NCBI GenBank assembly: GCA_002352125.1
Contig: DEHU01000147.1
Location: 2,637 to 10,031, forward strand
Reading direction: 5' to 3'
DNA from: Competibacteraceae bacterium UBA2792
GTDB lineage: Bacteria; Pseudomonadota; Gammaproteobacteria; Competibacterales; Competibacteraceae
Length of the DNA: 7,395 nt
Below, piece after piece: positions 1 through 5,944 of the stretch; the stretch's first letter is position 1; every line of letters begins with the position of its first letter. Position numbers and translations under genes: made by a program. The notes beneath the pieces were generated by a model. It had not been told where the DNA came from. It was given only the letters and a program-made list of their open reading frames with translations, and searched no databases.

Positions 1-1
1 C

Positions 2-1150
2 GATGGTGGAAATCGCCTTGCCGGTCAGCTTGCCGCCGCCTTCCTGGGTGAAGTCGATGGTGTGGCCGGGCGTGCTCGGCTTCTCCAGCAGAAACATCGA
101 CAGGCCGCGATGGCCGAGCGAAATGTCCGGGTTGGTACGGGCCAGAATCAGCAGTACGCCGGCTTTGCCACCGAAGGTACACCAGGTCTTGGCGCCGTTC
201 AGCAACCAGCCGCCCTCGGTTTTGGTCGCCTTCAGCCGCATGTTGGCCACGTCGGAGCCGTAGTTCGGCTCGGTCACCGCCACTGCGCACAACAACTCGC
301 CCGACGCCAGTTGCGGCAGCCATTTCTCCTTCTGCTCTTCGGTGCCACCCTTGAGCAGTGCTTTGGAGAGAATTTCGGGCCGGGTGATGAGGCTGCCCGC
401 CGCGCCCAGCGAGCCGCGTGTCAGCTCCTCGGTCACCACGATCATGCCCAGGTTGTCTTCGTGCTCGTCGCTCTGGATACCGCCGAAGCGTTCCGGGATG
501 GAGATGCCGAAACAGCCCAGTTCCTTGACCTGGTCGAGGATGGTGTCGGGAATGTCGAGGTCGTGGCGGTGAACCTCCTCGGCCAGCGGCATCACCACTT
601 CTTCGGCGACGCGGCGGAAGGTCTCGCGCATCATTTCGTGATGATCGTCCAGCAGATAGGCGCCGGTCACGCCGTCTTGGGCGCGCATCAACTGGCCCAG
701 TTCGGCCACCCGCTCCGCCGGCAGTTGCGCGTGGCAGAATTGCCGCACGGTGGCGTGATCGACGGTGGCGCTCAGCCATTGCTCGTTCAAGCCAAAATCG
801 GCCGGCCGGGCGCTCAAGCGATTGCGGACCGCTTGCAGCGCCTCAGCGGCGAACAGCAAGGCGAAACGCTCCTCCAGCGTAAGGTCGCCGGCCGAACCGC
901 CGCCGGCCGCCCGTGCCCGCTTGGCATAGTCCAGCCCGAAACGGGCGCCAGTGATTTCCGCGCAGGACAGCGCTAAGTCGTAGCTGACCAATTGATGGTG
1001 GTCGAGCAACGCCGCTGATATTTTGCCATCGGCTTTCTGAGAGCGTTCCTTCAAGTCCGCCAAGGAGTAGTCGAGCGCCTTCTGGACAGCGTCCAGCGCC
1101 AGGGCGGCTTGCTGCAACTGTTCTGCCGGATTCTGGATCGATGCGGACAT
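2..1150 (-). CDS. Acyl-CoA dehydrogenase with long N-terminal extension, probably (2S)-methylsuccinyl-CoA dehydrogenase-like (3' end outside window)
   Basis: An FAD-dependent acyl-CoA dehydrogenase that should desaturate an acyl-CoA at the alpha-beta position and pass electrons to ETF in the cytoplasm. 383 residues are visible and the C-terminal helical domain, with the catalytic glutamate, lies beyond the left edge. The usual family fold begins only near residue 168 (DDHHEMMRETF). It continues through a VPDEFGG-like PERFGG at 220-224, the flavin signature AVTEPNYGSD at 290-299 and the middle beta domain, including RGLSMFLLEKP at 348-358. The first ~165 residues are an additional helix-rich region. 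An extension of that size is known for (2S)-methylsuccinyl-CoA dehydrogenase (Mcd) of the ethylmalonyl-CoA pathway, so I infer an Mcd-like enzyme of ~550-560 residues. The substrate is not proven, and another long acyl-CoA dehydrogenase is possible. The ATG at 1150 has a GAGGA ribosome site at 1157-1161, six bases upstream. The gene is divergent from the next one and shares its control region. Confidence 0.9.
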   Translation of the reverse strand, partial: MSASIQNPAEQLQQAALALDAVQKALDYSLADLKERSQKADGKISAALLDHHQLVSYDLALSCAEITGARFGLDYAKRARAAGGGSAGDLTLEERFALLFAAEALQAVRNRLSARPADFGLNEQWLSATVDHATVRQFCHAQLPAERVAELGQLMRAQDGVTGAYLLDDHHEMMRETFRRVAEEVVMPLAEEVHRHDLDIPDTILDQVKELGCFGISIPERFGGIQSDEHEDNLGMIVVTEELTRGSLGAAGSLITRPEILSKALLKGGTEEQKEKWLPQLASGELLCAVAVTEPNYGSDVANMRLKATKTEGGWLLNGAKTWCTFGGKAGVLLILARTNPDISLGHRGLSMFLLEKPSTPGHTIDFTQEGGGKLTGKAISTI

Positions 1151-1186
1151 CGCTTTTCCTCATGTGGTGATGGTGGTTCGTTAAAA

Positions 1187-1222
1187 CCTTAAATTTCGTA
1201 TGTTCTCGCCAAAAATTTTAGG
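1187..1222. repeat. Imperfect inverted repeat, arms 10 bp, in divergent control region
   Basis: CCTTAAATTT (1187-1196) and AAATTTTAGG (1213-1222) are inverted copies matching at 9 of 10 positions, separated by 16 bases. The right arm overlaps the tighter palindrome at 1207-1224. Both lie upstream of the acyl-CoA dehydrogenase start. The sequence is AT-rich, so part of the match could be chance. Confidence 0.35.
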
Positions 1223-1224
1223 CG
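1207..1224. promoter_or_regulatory. Near-perfect 18-bp palindrome, candidate repressor operator
   Basis: CGCCAAAAATTTTAGGCG pairs with itself at 8 of 9 positions around the centre at 1215/1216; only 1211 and 1220 (A and A) do not pair. It sits 56 bases upstream of the acyl-CoA dehydrogenase start, in the region shared with the divergent gene. The GC outer arms with an AT core resemble an operator for a dimeric repressor such as a TetR- or GntR-type regulator. That assignment is inference: no regulator gene is visible here and I do not recognise the motif. Confidence 0.4.
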
Positions 1225-1358
1225 GAAAATGCTTGGAGCACACGGTCTGAATCGAGCGGCGGCAAAAAATATCCGGCGGAAATCGGCCAGTTGCAAATTG
1301 GCGAGCACCGTTTACCCCCTCTGCAGCACATCGGGGAATCCGACCATCGATTTCCTCT

Positions 1359-1364
1359 TATAAT
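1359..1364 (+). promoter_or_regulatory. Candidate -10 box (TATAAT) for the divergent unknown gene
   Basis: A perfect sigma-70 type TATAAT stands upstream of the plus-strand gene. No good -35 hexamer is seen 16-19 bases upstream (1334-1342 reads GGGAATCCG), so an activator or a weak promoter would be implied. Transcription would begin near 1371, giving a leader of ~80 bases before the chosen ATG at 1450. The leader would contain the hairpin at 1382-1421. Confidence 0.4.
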
Positions 1365-1381
1365 GGCAACCGATTGCACCG

Positions 1382-1426
1382 GGCGTTTGCATCGAGCTCG
1401 ATATCCCCAACCGCAAACGCCTTTTT
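1382..1426 (+). terminator. Intrinsic-terminator-like hairpin in the leader (attenuator or end of a short RNA)
   Basis: GGCGTTTGC (1382-1390) pairs perfectly with GCAAACGCC (1413-1421) and is followed at once by five Ts (1422-1426). The loop holds a perfect 12-base palindrome, ATCGAGCTCGAT (1391-1402), which could form an inner hairpin. The T-run is on the plus strand, so it would stop plus-strand transcription. It lies between the TATAAT box and the likely start codon and therefore sits in the leader. No plus-strand gene lies upstream whose end it could mark. The hairpin is directly visible; the attenuator or small-RNA role is inferred. Confidence 0.5.
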
Positions 1427-1449
1427 CCGTCATCGCCGGCGCGTCCGAA

Positions 1450-2772
1450 ATGGGCTGCGCCACCATCCTTGCAGAGACCGACGTGGCCACGACTCCCAAC
1501 GCATCGACCGAACTCAGCCATTACGCCGGATTGCTGGCCATCGAGCTGGATCCGCAACGCTCCGATCCCACCGGCGTACCGCCGGAACCGCTCGGCGTGA
1601 CCGACGCCACCGCCCTGGCCGGACACTTGGCCAAGGATCTGGATCGCGTTCTCGGCGGCATCAGCCACTTGGGGCTGATTCTGCCCGGTGCGCTCTACGA
1701 TCAGACCGAAATCCTCCGGCCGGGCTTCCCGCTCGCCGCCGCGCTGGCCGGCCTGTACGAGGGCAGCTCGCGCAAGCCGGTTTTCACGCCGCAACTGATC
1801 GCCCTTGGCACCGACCGGGGCTTCTTTCCGATCGCCGCCATCAACCCGCTGCGCCGGCCCGGCTCCGGCCCCCTGCTGCTCCTGCCGTTCTGCTTCGTCG
1901 GCCAACACGACGATATTGCCGCGTTGGCGCGGCTTATGGAAGACATTTTGTTGCAAAGCGGCGAAGTATCGCAAGCAACGCGCGAAGCGGTGCAACAGGC
2001 GTTCGGACTGAAGGCGCTAAACCTGTCTTTCGCGACGATCGGCGATCTTTGCGCCCTGTTGCGGGTACAACTGGAAAGCAACAAGCTATTGCCGTTGTGG
2101 GATTTGCTGGAACAGGCCTGGTTCGAGCGGCCCGATGTCCGTTCCGTCGTGCTGGAGGACGGCAACCGTTTTCTGGTCGCCAAAGGCGAGGCTCACACCC
2201 TGTTTTACACCTTCGACGACTGGGCGCAGTTTGGGCCGGGTCGAAAATTGCCAGCGGCAGATTTGGGGCAAGGTTACTCGGGTTGGGCGCGCGCGCAACG
2301 GCAATACGCTTTGGCGCTGGAACTCTACGGATTGCATGTGCGATGGGTGCTGGCCAATCCGCGCCTGGAAGAGGCGCTAGCCGCCGCCGACGGCGAAACC
2401 ACGCTGGCGGCATTGCGAGAAATTCCATGCCTGTCCGGCGATTTTCTGGTCGAGTCGATTTTCCAAAACGACAGCGAGAACCCGGAACGGCAGTTGCTCG
2501 TCACCAACCAGGCCGACCCCGAATTGGGTACGCTCGCTTACACGGTGACCAGCCTGGATGCAGGAGGTCAACTGTTGCGGCTGGAACACCACTACCCGCT
2601 GCGGCCCCAAGGCTTGAACGTGGTGATCGACCGGCTGATCCAGCGATGCGCCGAACAAGACGCGGAGCGGCGGGTATTGCATCCGGGCCGGCTGGCGTAT
2701 TCGGAAACGGGCCGGAGCTTGCGAGCCGCCACCGAGGCCGATTTGCCCAATTCGGCCGACCGGGCGCATTAG
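1450..2772 (+). CDS. Conserved-looking soluble protein of unknown function (440 aa)
   Basis: I do not recognise the family. The product is ~440 residues, with no signal peptide, no membrane segment and no cysteine cluster. It has mixed alpha/beta character with several leucine-rich helices (for example DIAALARLMEDILLQSGEV) and aromatic stretches such as TLFYTFDDWAQFGPGR. Strong third-position G/C marks real coding sequence. The frame is open upstream to a TTG at 1291 and includes an ATG at 1363. I prefer the ATG at 1450 because codons between 1363 and 1450 have only about half G/C at third positions and because the terminator-like hairpin lies there. No strong ribosome site precedes either ATG, so the start is uncertain. 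The gene is divergent from the acyl-CoA dehydrogenase and convergent with slyB. It may share regulation with the dehydrogenase, but nothing in the protein suggests a function. Confidence 0.8.
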   Translation: MGCATILAETDVATTPNASTELSHYAGLLAIELDPQRSDPTGVPPEPLGVTDATALAGHLAKDLDRVLGGISHLGLILPGALYDQTEILRPGFPLAAALAGLYEGSSRKPVFTPQLIALGTDRGFFPIAAINPLRRPGSGPLLLLPFCFVGQHDDIAALARLMEDILLQSGEVSQATREAVQQAFGLKALNLSFATIGDLCALLRVQLESNKLLPLWDLLEQAWFERPDVRSVVLEDGNRFLVAKGEAHTLFYTFDDWAQFGPGRKLPAADLGQGYSGWARAQRQYALALELYGLHVRWVLANPRLEEALAAADGETTLAALREIPCLSGDFLVESIFQNDSENPERQLLVTNQADPELGTLAYTVTSLDAGGQLLRLEHHYPLRPQGLNVVIDRLIQRCAEQDAERRVLHPGRLAYSETGRSLRAATEADLPNSADRAH

Positions 2773-2852
2773 CGACACTCTAGTTCGGCCAAGCTTGCGG
2801 CGGCCAAGGTGGTAGCAAAACCCGCCCCGCTCGCGACGCCGTTACGCTCGGA
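2773..2852. other. Short gap between convergent genes
   Basis: These 80 bases separate the unknown gene and slyB. They hold an 8-base direct repeat, CGGCCAAG (2786-2793 and 2801-2808), but no convincing terminator hairpin on either strand. Confidence 0.5.
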
Positions 2853-3323
2853 TCAGTAATAGTGCGCCACTCGCGTGGTACCGTCGTAGCCGGTCAGCAC
2901 CTTCACTCGATCGCCCGGATAGAAGGGTTCGTCGGCTGCCTGGCTCACGGCGACCATGCGACCGCCATCCAGTTCGACCAGGATTTCCAAACCCGGTTGG
3001 CGGGTCGCGTCTTCCTCGATCGACGAGCCGATCAAACCGCCCAGGACGGCCCCGCCGATGGCGCCGGCAACCTGCCCCGTACCCTTGCCGACATTGCTGC
3101 CAGCCAGACCGCCCAGCATCGCCCCGGACATGGTTCCCACTCCGCTTCGAGTCCCTTCGATGACGATCTGGCGAATATTCTCGACGTAGCCCAGTTGGAC
3201 ATCCTGCGCCTGAGCGACCTGATCGCGGCTATAAGCTCTACCGGACATGCTGGAAGCGCAGCCACTCAACGCCACGACCGCCCCCAGCACCACCGCTACG
3301 ATTGCCGTCGTCTTGGATCGCAT
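2853..3323 (-). CDS. slyB: SlyB-type outer membrane lipoprotein with glycine zipper (156 aa)
   Basis: A small outer membrane lipoprotein of the SlyB/Pcp family. A lipoprotein signal peptide covers residues 1-21 and ends in the lipobox LSGC, with Cys22 as the lipidation site; Ala at +2 fits outer membrane sorting. Residues ~60-101 form the glycine-zipper 2TM domain (repeated GxxxG, e.g. SGAMLGGLAGSNVGKG and GGAVLGGLIGS). Residues ~111-156 form a compact beta domain ending in HYY. The length matches E. coli SlyB (155 aa). In enterobacteria slyB responds to PhoPQ and the protein shields outer membrane proteins during envelope stress; whether that regulation holds here cannot be seen. The ATG at 3323 is chosen over the in-frame TTG at 3341 because GAGG (3330-3333) lies six bases upstream and the shorter form begins MRSK, a standard signal-peptide start. 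It is a single gene, convergent with the unknown gene to its left. Confidence 0.93.
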   Translation of the reverse strand: MRSKTTAIVAVVLGAVVALSGCASSMSGRAYSRDQVAQAQDVQLGYVENIRQIVIEGTRSGVGTMSGAMLGGLAGSNVGKGTGQVAGAIGGAVLGGLIGSSIEEDATRQPGLEILVELDGGRMVAVSQAADEPFYPGDRVKVLTGYDGTTRVAHYY

Positions 3324-3329
3324 GGTCAA

Positions 3330-3333
3330 CCTC
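3330..3333 (-). promoter_or_regulatory. Ribosome binding site deciding the slyB start
   Basis: On the minus strand this reads GAGG, six bases before the ATG at 3323. It favours that codon over the TTG at 3341, which would add six residues before the signal peptide. Confidence 0.6.
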
Positions 3334-3384
3334 GTTGCCAATCAATGTTGTTCGAGAAAAATCCCACATGGAGATCATGTTGGC

Positions 3385-3390
3385 ATTATA
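3385..3390 (-). promoter_or_regulatory. Candidate -10 box for slyB
   Basis: The minus strand reads TATAAT here, within GGCTATAATGCC. A start near 3378 would give a leader of ~55 bases. The -35 region 16-18 bases further up (around CTGGGT) is poor, so an activator-dependent or weak promoter is likely. I see no clear PhoP-box direct repeat. Confidence 0.45.
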
Positions 3391-3469
3391 GCCGACCCTC
3401 TTTCGCAACCCAGCCGGTCCCACCGAACCTCGACCGAACGCTCCATCAACACGCTTCAGCCACCGTGCC

Positions 3470-4792
3470 GTGAATCGCAATCTTTTCTCGCTATCGCCGG
3501 CCCGCCGCGATGCGCTGGCTGGCTTTCTGCTCATCTCGATGATCGCCGCTTCGGTGATACCGGGGGTTTCTTTATTGACGGCCGGTATATTGGGTTGGAC
3601 CGCAGCGCTGCTGCTGAGTTACCGGCTGGGCCGACGACAGCGCGTCCAGAGCGCTTGGCTGATCGGACTCGGCGCTGCCGGCATCGCCTGGGGTGCGCTG
3701 CACGGCGCTCCGCTCGATGCGACCCGGATTTTGGCGGGCAATCAGGGATTGATCGGCCTGCTGGCGGCGGTTTCGTTCCTGCGGCTGGTCACTCGCCCGG
3801 AAGCGGCCAACCGCGACGCGCCACCGCCGCGTGGCCGGCAAGCCTTGTGGCGGACGTTGATTGGCGTCCATCTGTTCGGAGCGGTCATCAACCTGTCCAC
3901 CGTGGTGATCCTCGGCGACCGCATGACCACCCACGGCCGGCTGGGAAAACGCCGGGCGCTGGCGCTATCGCGAGGATTCGCGGCGGCGGCGTTTTGGTCG
4001 CCTTTCTTTTCGGCGATGGCCGCTGCGCTCACCTATGCGCCAGGAGCGCAACTCTGGACGGTGGTGCTGGCCGGTCTACCGCTGGCCGCCGTTTCGCTGT
4101 GGCTGACGGCGCGCGAGATCGATCCCGAAAATCCCGCGTTAGGCGCATCCTTCATCGGCTATCCGATGCACTTTGGCGCCTTGTGGATCCCGGGGTTGTT
4201 GGTCGCTATCGTACTGACTGTTCACACCTTGGTTCCGCACTGGTCGATCCTGGCGATCATCGCCGCCAGCGCGCCGCTGCTGACTGCCGGCATCCTGATA
4301 GCGCAGCAGAAGCGCGGTGCGTGGCAGCCGCTCCGAGACCATGTCCGGCACGGACTGGCCAGTACCGTCAACGAGCTTGCGCTGTTTCTGGCGGCCGGCG
4401 TATTGGCGGCGGGTCTGATCGGTCTGACCGGACAGATGGGCAACTGGTTGCCGTTCGAGCGATTTGGCCCTTCGCAGGCCAGCCTGCTGCTGTTGGCGAT
4501 GGTGGGCGCCGCAACGCTCGGCGTGCATCCGGTCATCACCATCGCAGCCTGCGGCGTTTGGCTGGCGCCAATACACCCCGAACCGAACTTGTTGGCCATC
4601 ACGCTATTGATGGTTTGGGGAATCGGCGTGCCGGCCAACCCGCTATCGGGCTTGCATTTGATGATGCAGGGACGCTACGGCATCGACGGCTACGCCTTTT
4701 TGCATTGGAACAAAACCTACGTATTGAAGTGCCTGGGAGCGGCGGTGGTGCTGTTGCATCTGTACGGACCGCTGTTGGGCGTTTCGGCCTGA
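3470..4792 (+). CDS. Polytopic inner membrane protein, putative permease (440 aa)
   Basis: A very hydrophobic protein with about 12 membrane segments (near residues 16-50, 61-77, 91-107, 128-149, 165-190, 195-213, 235-255, 258-278, 300-322, 337-368, 374-396 and 419-437). Small helix-breaking motifs occur in both halves: NLSTVVILGD at 141-150 and SPFF at 177, against HPVITIAACG at 353-362 and GVPANPLSG at 386-394. This two-half pattern with polar breaks inside helices recalls ion-transporter (IT) superfamily carriers such as citrate, dicarboxylate or arsenite permeases. I cannot assign a family or substrate. The start is a GTG at 3470 with only a weak ribosome site. It is divergent from slyB and convergent with the crotonase gene, so it appears to be transcribed alone. 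The reading is secure as a membrane protein; transport is inferred. Confidence 0.85.
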   Translation: MNRNLFSLSPARRDALAGFLLISMIAASVIPGVSLLTAGILGWTAALLLSYRLGRRQRVQSAWLIGLGAAGIAWGALHGAPLDATRILAGNQGLIGLLAAVSFLRLVTRPEAANRDAPPPRGRQALWRTLIGVHLFGAVINLSTVVILGDRMTTHGRLGKRRALALSRGFAAAAFWSPFFSAMAAALTYAPGAQLWTVVLAGLPLAAVSLWLTAREIDPENPALGASFIGYPMHFGALWIPGLLVAIVLTVHTLVPHWSILAIIAASAPLLTAGILIAQQKRGAWQPLRDHVRHGLASTVNELALFLAAGVLAAGLIGLTGQMGNWLPFERFGPSQASLLLLAMVGAATLGVHPVITIAACGVWLAPIHPEPNLLAITLLMVWGIGVPANPLSGLHLMMQGRYGIDGYAFLHWNKTYVLKCLGAAVVLLHLYGPLLGVSA

Positions 4793-4816
4793 TTGCCCAG
4801 CGCTCGGGAATGCGGA

Positions 4817-4853
4817 TCTCTCCCCGTCGTCCGCTTGCGAGAGTGGGGAGAGA
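4817..4853. repeat. Hairpin between convergent genes, REP-like
   Basis: TCTCTCCCC (4817-4825) pairs perfectly over nine bases with GGGGAGAGA (4845-4853). The 19-base loop contains CGCTTGCG (4832-4839), a further small palindrome. It starts 25 bases after the permease stop and ends 29 bases before the crotonase stop. Neither strand has a T-run after the stem, so it is not a classical terminator. The CTCTCCCC-CGCTTGCG-GGGAGAG pattern resembles dispersed intergenic palindromes found in many proteobacteria. It may block both convergent transcripts or protect their 3' ends. Confidence 0.55.
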
Positions 4854-4865
4854 GCGATCAATCGC
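4854..4865. repeat. Short palindrome next to the intergenic hairpin
   Basis: GCGAT-CA-ATCGC forms a 5-bp inverted repeat directly after the larger hairpin. The two-base gap is tight for an RNA loop, so the outer pairs would have to do the work. It may be part of the same intergenic element. Confidence 0.3.
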
Positions 4866-4881
4866 ACATTGCCGTATTGCG

Positions 4882-5661
4882 CTAATCGCGGAATTTCGGC
4901 TTGCGTTTTTCCTGAAACGCCCGCACGCCTTCCTGGGATTCCTCGGTGCCGTAGAATAGCCCGACCGCGTGCAAGCCCAAGGCGGATATGCCGGTGATAT
5001 GCGCCGTCTCGGCATTGAAGGATTTCTTGGCCAAGGCCAGCGCCGTCGGACTTTTCTCCAGAATTTCCGCGCACCAGCGCGCCACTTCGGCATCCAGCTC
5101 ATCGTCGGGTACCGCTTTGTTGGCCATGCCCATCTGCACGGCCTCGGCAGCGCTGTACTGGCGGCACAGATACCAAACCTCTCGCGCTCGCTTATCGCCG
5201 ATCACTCGCGCCATGTAGGCGGTGCCGAAACCGGGGTCCACCGAACCCACCTTGGGGCCGACTTGGCCGAAACGGGCCGATTCGGCGGCAATGGTCAGAT
5301 CGCACAGCAGCGCCAGCACGTTACCTCCGCCGATGGAGTAACCGCGCACCTTGGCGATCACCGGCTTGGGCACGTTGCGAATGATGGCCTGCAACTCTTC
5401 CAACGGCAGGCCGATCACGCCGCGACCATCGTATTGCCCCTCGTGCGCGGATTGGTCGCCGCCGGTGCAAAATGCTTTGTTGCCGGCGCCGGTCAGGACG
5501 ATGACGCCCACCGCACGATCCCAGCCGGCACTCTGAAAGGCATGAATCAATTCCTCGCAGGTTTGGGCGCGGAAGGCGTTGTATTTGTCGGGACGATTGA
5601 TGGTGATGGTAGCGACACCATCTTTAACTTCGTACAGAATATCTTCGTAAGTGGCGGTCAT
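4882..5661 (-). CDS. badI: 2-Ketocyclohexanecarboxyl-CoA hydrolase-like crotonase (BadI family, 259 aa)
   Basis: A crotonase-superfamily enzyme closest to BadI, which opens the ring of 2-ketocyclohexanecarboxyl-CoA with water to give pimeloyl-CoA in anaerobic benzoate and cyclohexanecarboxylate breakdown. Visible features are INRPDKYNAFR (21-31), the oxyanion-hole region FCTGGDQSAHEGQYDGRG (64-81), the second oxyanion loop YSIGGGNVLALLCDLTIA (108-125), and GQVGPKVGSVDPGFGTAYMAR (132-152) with Ser140 and Asp142. Tyr237 lies near the C-terminus and the protein ends in EKRKPKFRD. The Ser/Asp/Tyr set is shared by BadI and MenB. MenB usually has SFDGGYG where this protein has SVDPGFG, which matches BadI, and the length fits BadI (260 aa). 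The ATG has a strong ribosome site, TAAGGAG (5667-5673). No other bad, ali or men genes are in view. A MenB-like or other ring-cleaving role cannot be excluded. Confidence 0.88.
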   Translation of the reverse strand: MTATYEDILYEVKDGVATITINRPDKYNAFRAQTCEELIHAFQSAGWDRAVGVIVLTGAGNKAFCTGGDQSAHEGQYDGRGVIGLPLEELQAIIRNVPKPVIAKVRGYSIGGGNVLALLCDLTIAAESARFGQVGPKVGSVDPGFGTAYMARVIGDKRAREVWYLCRQYSAAEAVQMGMANKAVPDDELDAEVARWCAEILEKSPTALALAKKSFNAETAHITGISALGLHAVGLFYGTEESQEGVRAFQEKRKPKFRD

Positions 5662-5666
5662 GACGG

Positions 5667-5673
5667 CTCCTTA
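5667..5673 (-). promoter_or_regulatory. Strong ribosome binding site of the badI-like gene
   Basis: On the minus strand this reads TAAGGAG, five bases before the ATG at 5661. It is the best Shine-Dalgarno match in the window and fixes the start, suggesting efficient translation. Confidence 0.75.
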
Positions 5674-5698
5674 TTGGAAGCAAAGACAAATCGTAATA

Positions 5699-5944
5699 CT
5701 ATGGTTTGGGTTTTTCTTGGAGAAGAAAGATCATACCGGGCATGAAAAAAACGATGAGCCCCAGCGTACAATAGACAGATTTTTTTCTGTGCGTTATCGC
5801 TTGTTGTTGATTGCCGCTTTTCTTCCACTGGCTGGCCTGCAAGCCATTATCAAACATCAAATAACCAAACCACAATGCAATACCAACGCAAATCGTTCCA
5901 GCAATTTTGCAGAAAAGAAACCGGCGCACATCGATTGCTCGCAA
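5699..5944 (-). CDS. Possible small two-helix membrane protein (up to 81 aa)
   Basis: An open frame with two clear hydrophobic segments: IAGTICVGIALWFGYLMF near residues 14-31 and YCTLGLIVFFMPGMIFLL near 58-75. They are joined by a polar, lysine/glutamine-rich loop (KKSGNQQQAITHRKK), and the tail is short and charged. This predicts a helical hairpin in the inner membrane. I do not recognise a family. The start is uncertain: a TTG at 5944 has a GAAGAG-like site ~11 bases upstream, and a GTG at 5929 is an alternative. The stop lies 37 bases before the badI-like start, so the two could share a transcript. The DNA is ~43% G+C over 5701-5940, well below its neighbours, which suggests a different origin or non-coding DNA open by chance. 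Confidence 0.42.
   Translation of the reverse strand: MRAIDVRRFLFCKIAGTICVGIALWFGYLMFDNGLQASQWKKSGNQQQAITHRKKSVYCTLGLIVFFMPGMIFLLQEKPKP

Noticed and set aside
62..976. A 304-residue plus-strand frame antisense to the acyl-CoA dehydrogenase
   Set aside because: It is rich in His, Gln and Gly, typical of the antisense of a high-GC gene, and lies wholly over a clear dehydrogenase.
1364..1378. Sigma-54-like promoter, TGGC followed by TTGCA
   Set aside because: Only nine bases separate the GG and GC elements where ten are required, and the overlapping TATAAT explains the region better.
1374..2783. A 469-residue plus-strand frame overlapping the unknown 440-residue gene
   Set aside because: The product is arginine-rich with the low-complexity look of a frame shifted by one base in high-GC DNA. 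The other frame has the better codon bias and a normal protein composition.
3247..4959. A 570-residue plus-strand frame overlapping slyB, the permease and the end of badI
   Set aside because: It is arginine/alanine-rich and runs antisense to slyB and badI and out of frame with the permease. All three of those are clear by family or membrane pattern.
4882..5661. Reading the crotonase as 1,4-dihydroxy-2-naphthoyl-CoA synthase (MenB)
   Set aside because: It shares GGDQ, the Ser/Asp pair and the C-terminal Tyr, but has SVDPGFG where MenB usually has SFDGG. Its length and C-terminus also fit BadI better, and no men genes are nearby.
5775..5790. ACAGA and TCTGT inverted repeat around a T-run
   Set aside because: The T-run is the loop, not a tail after the stem. 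The stem is only five pairs and it lies inside the possible small membrane protein frame.
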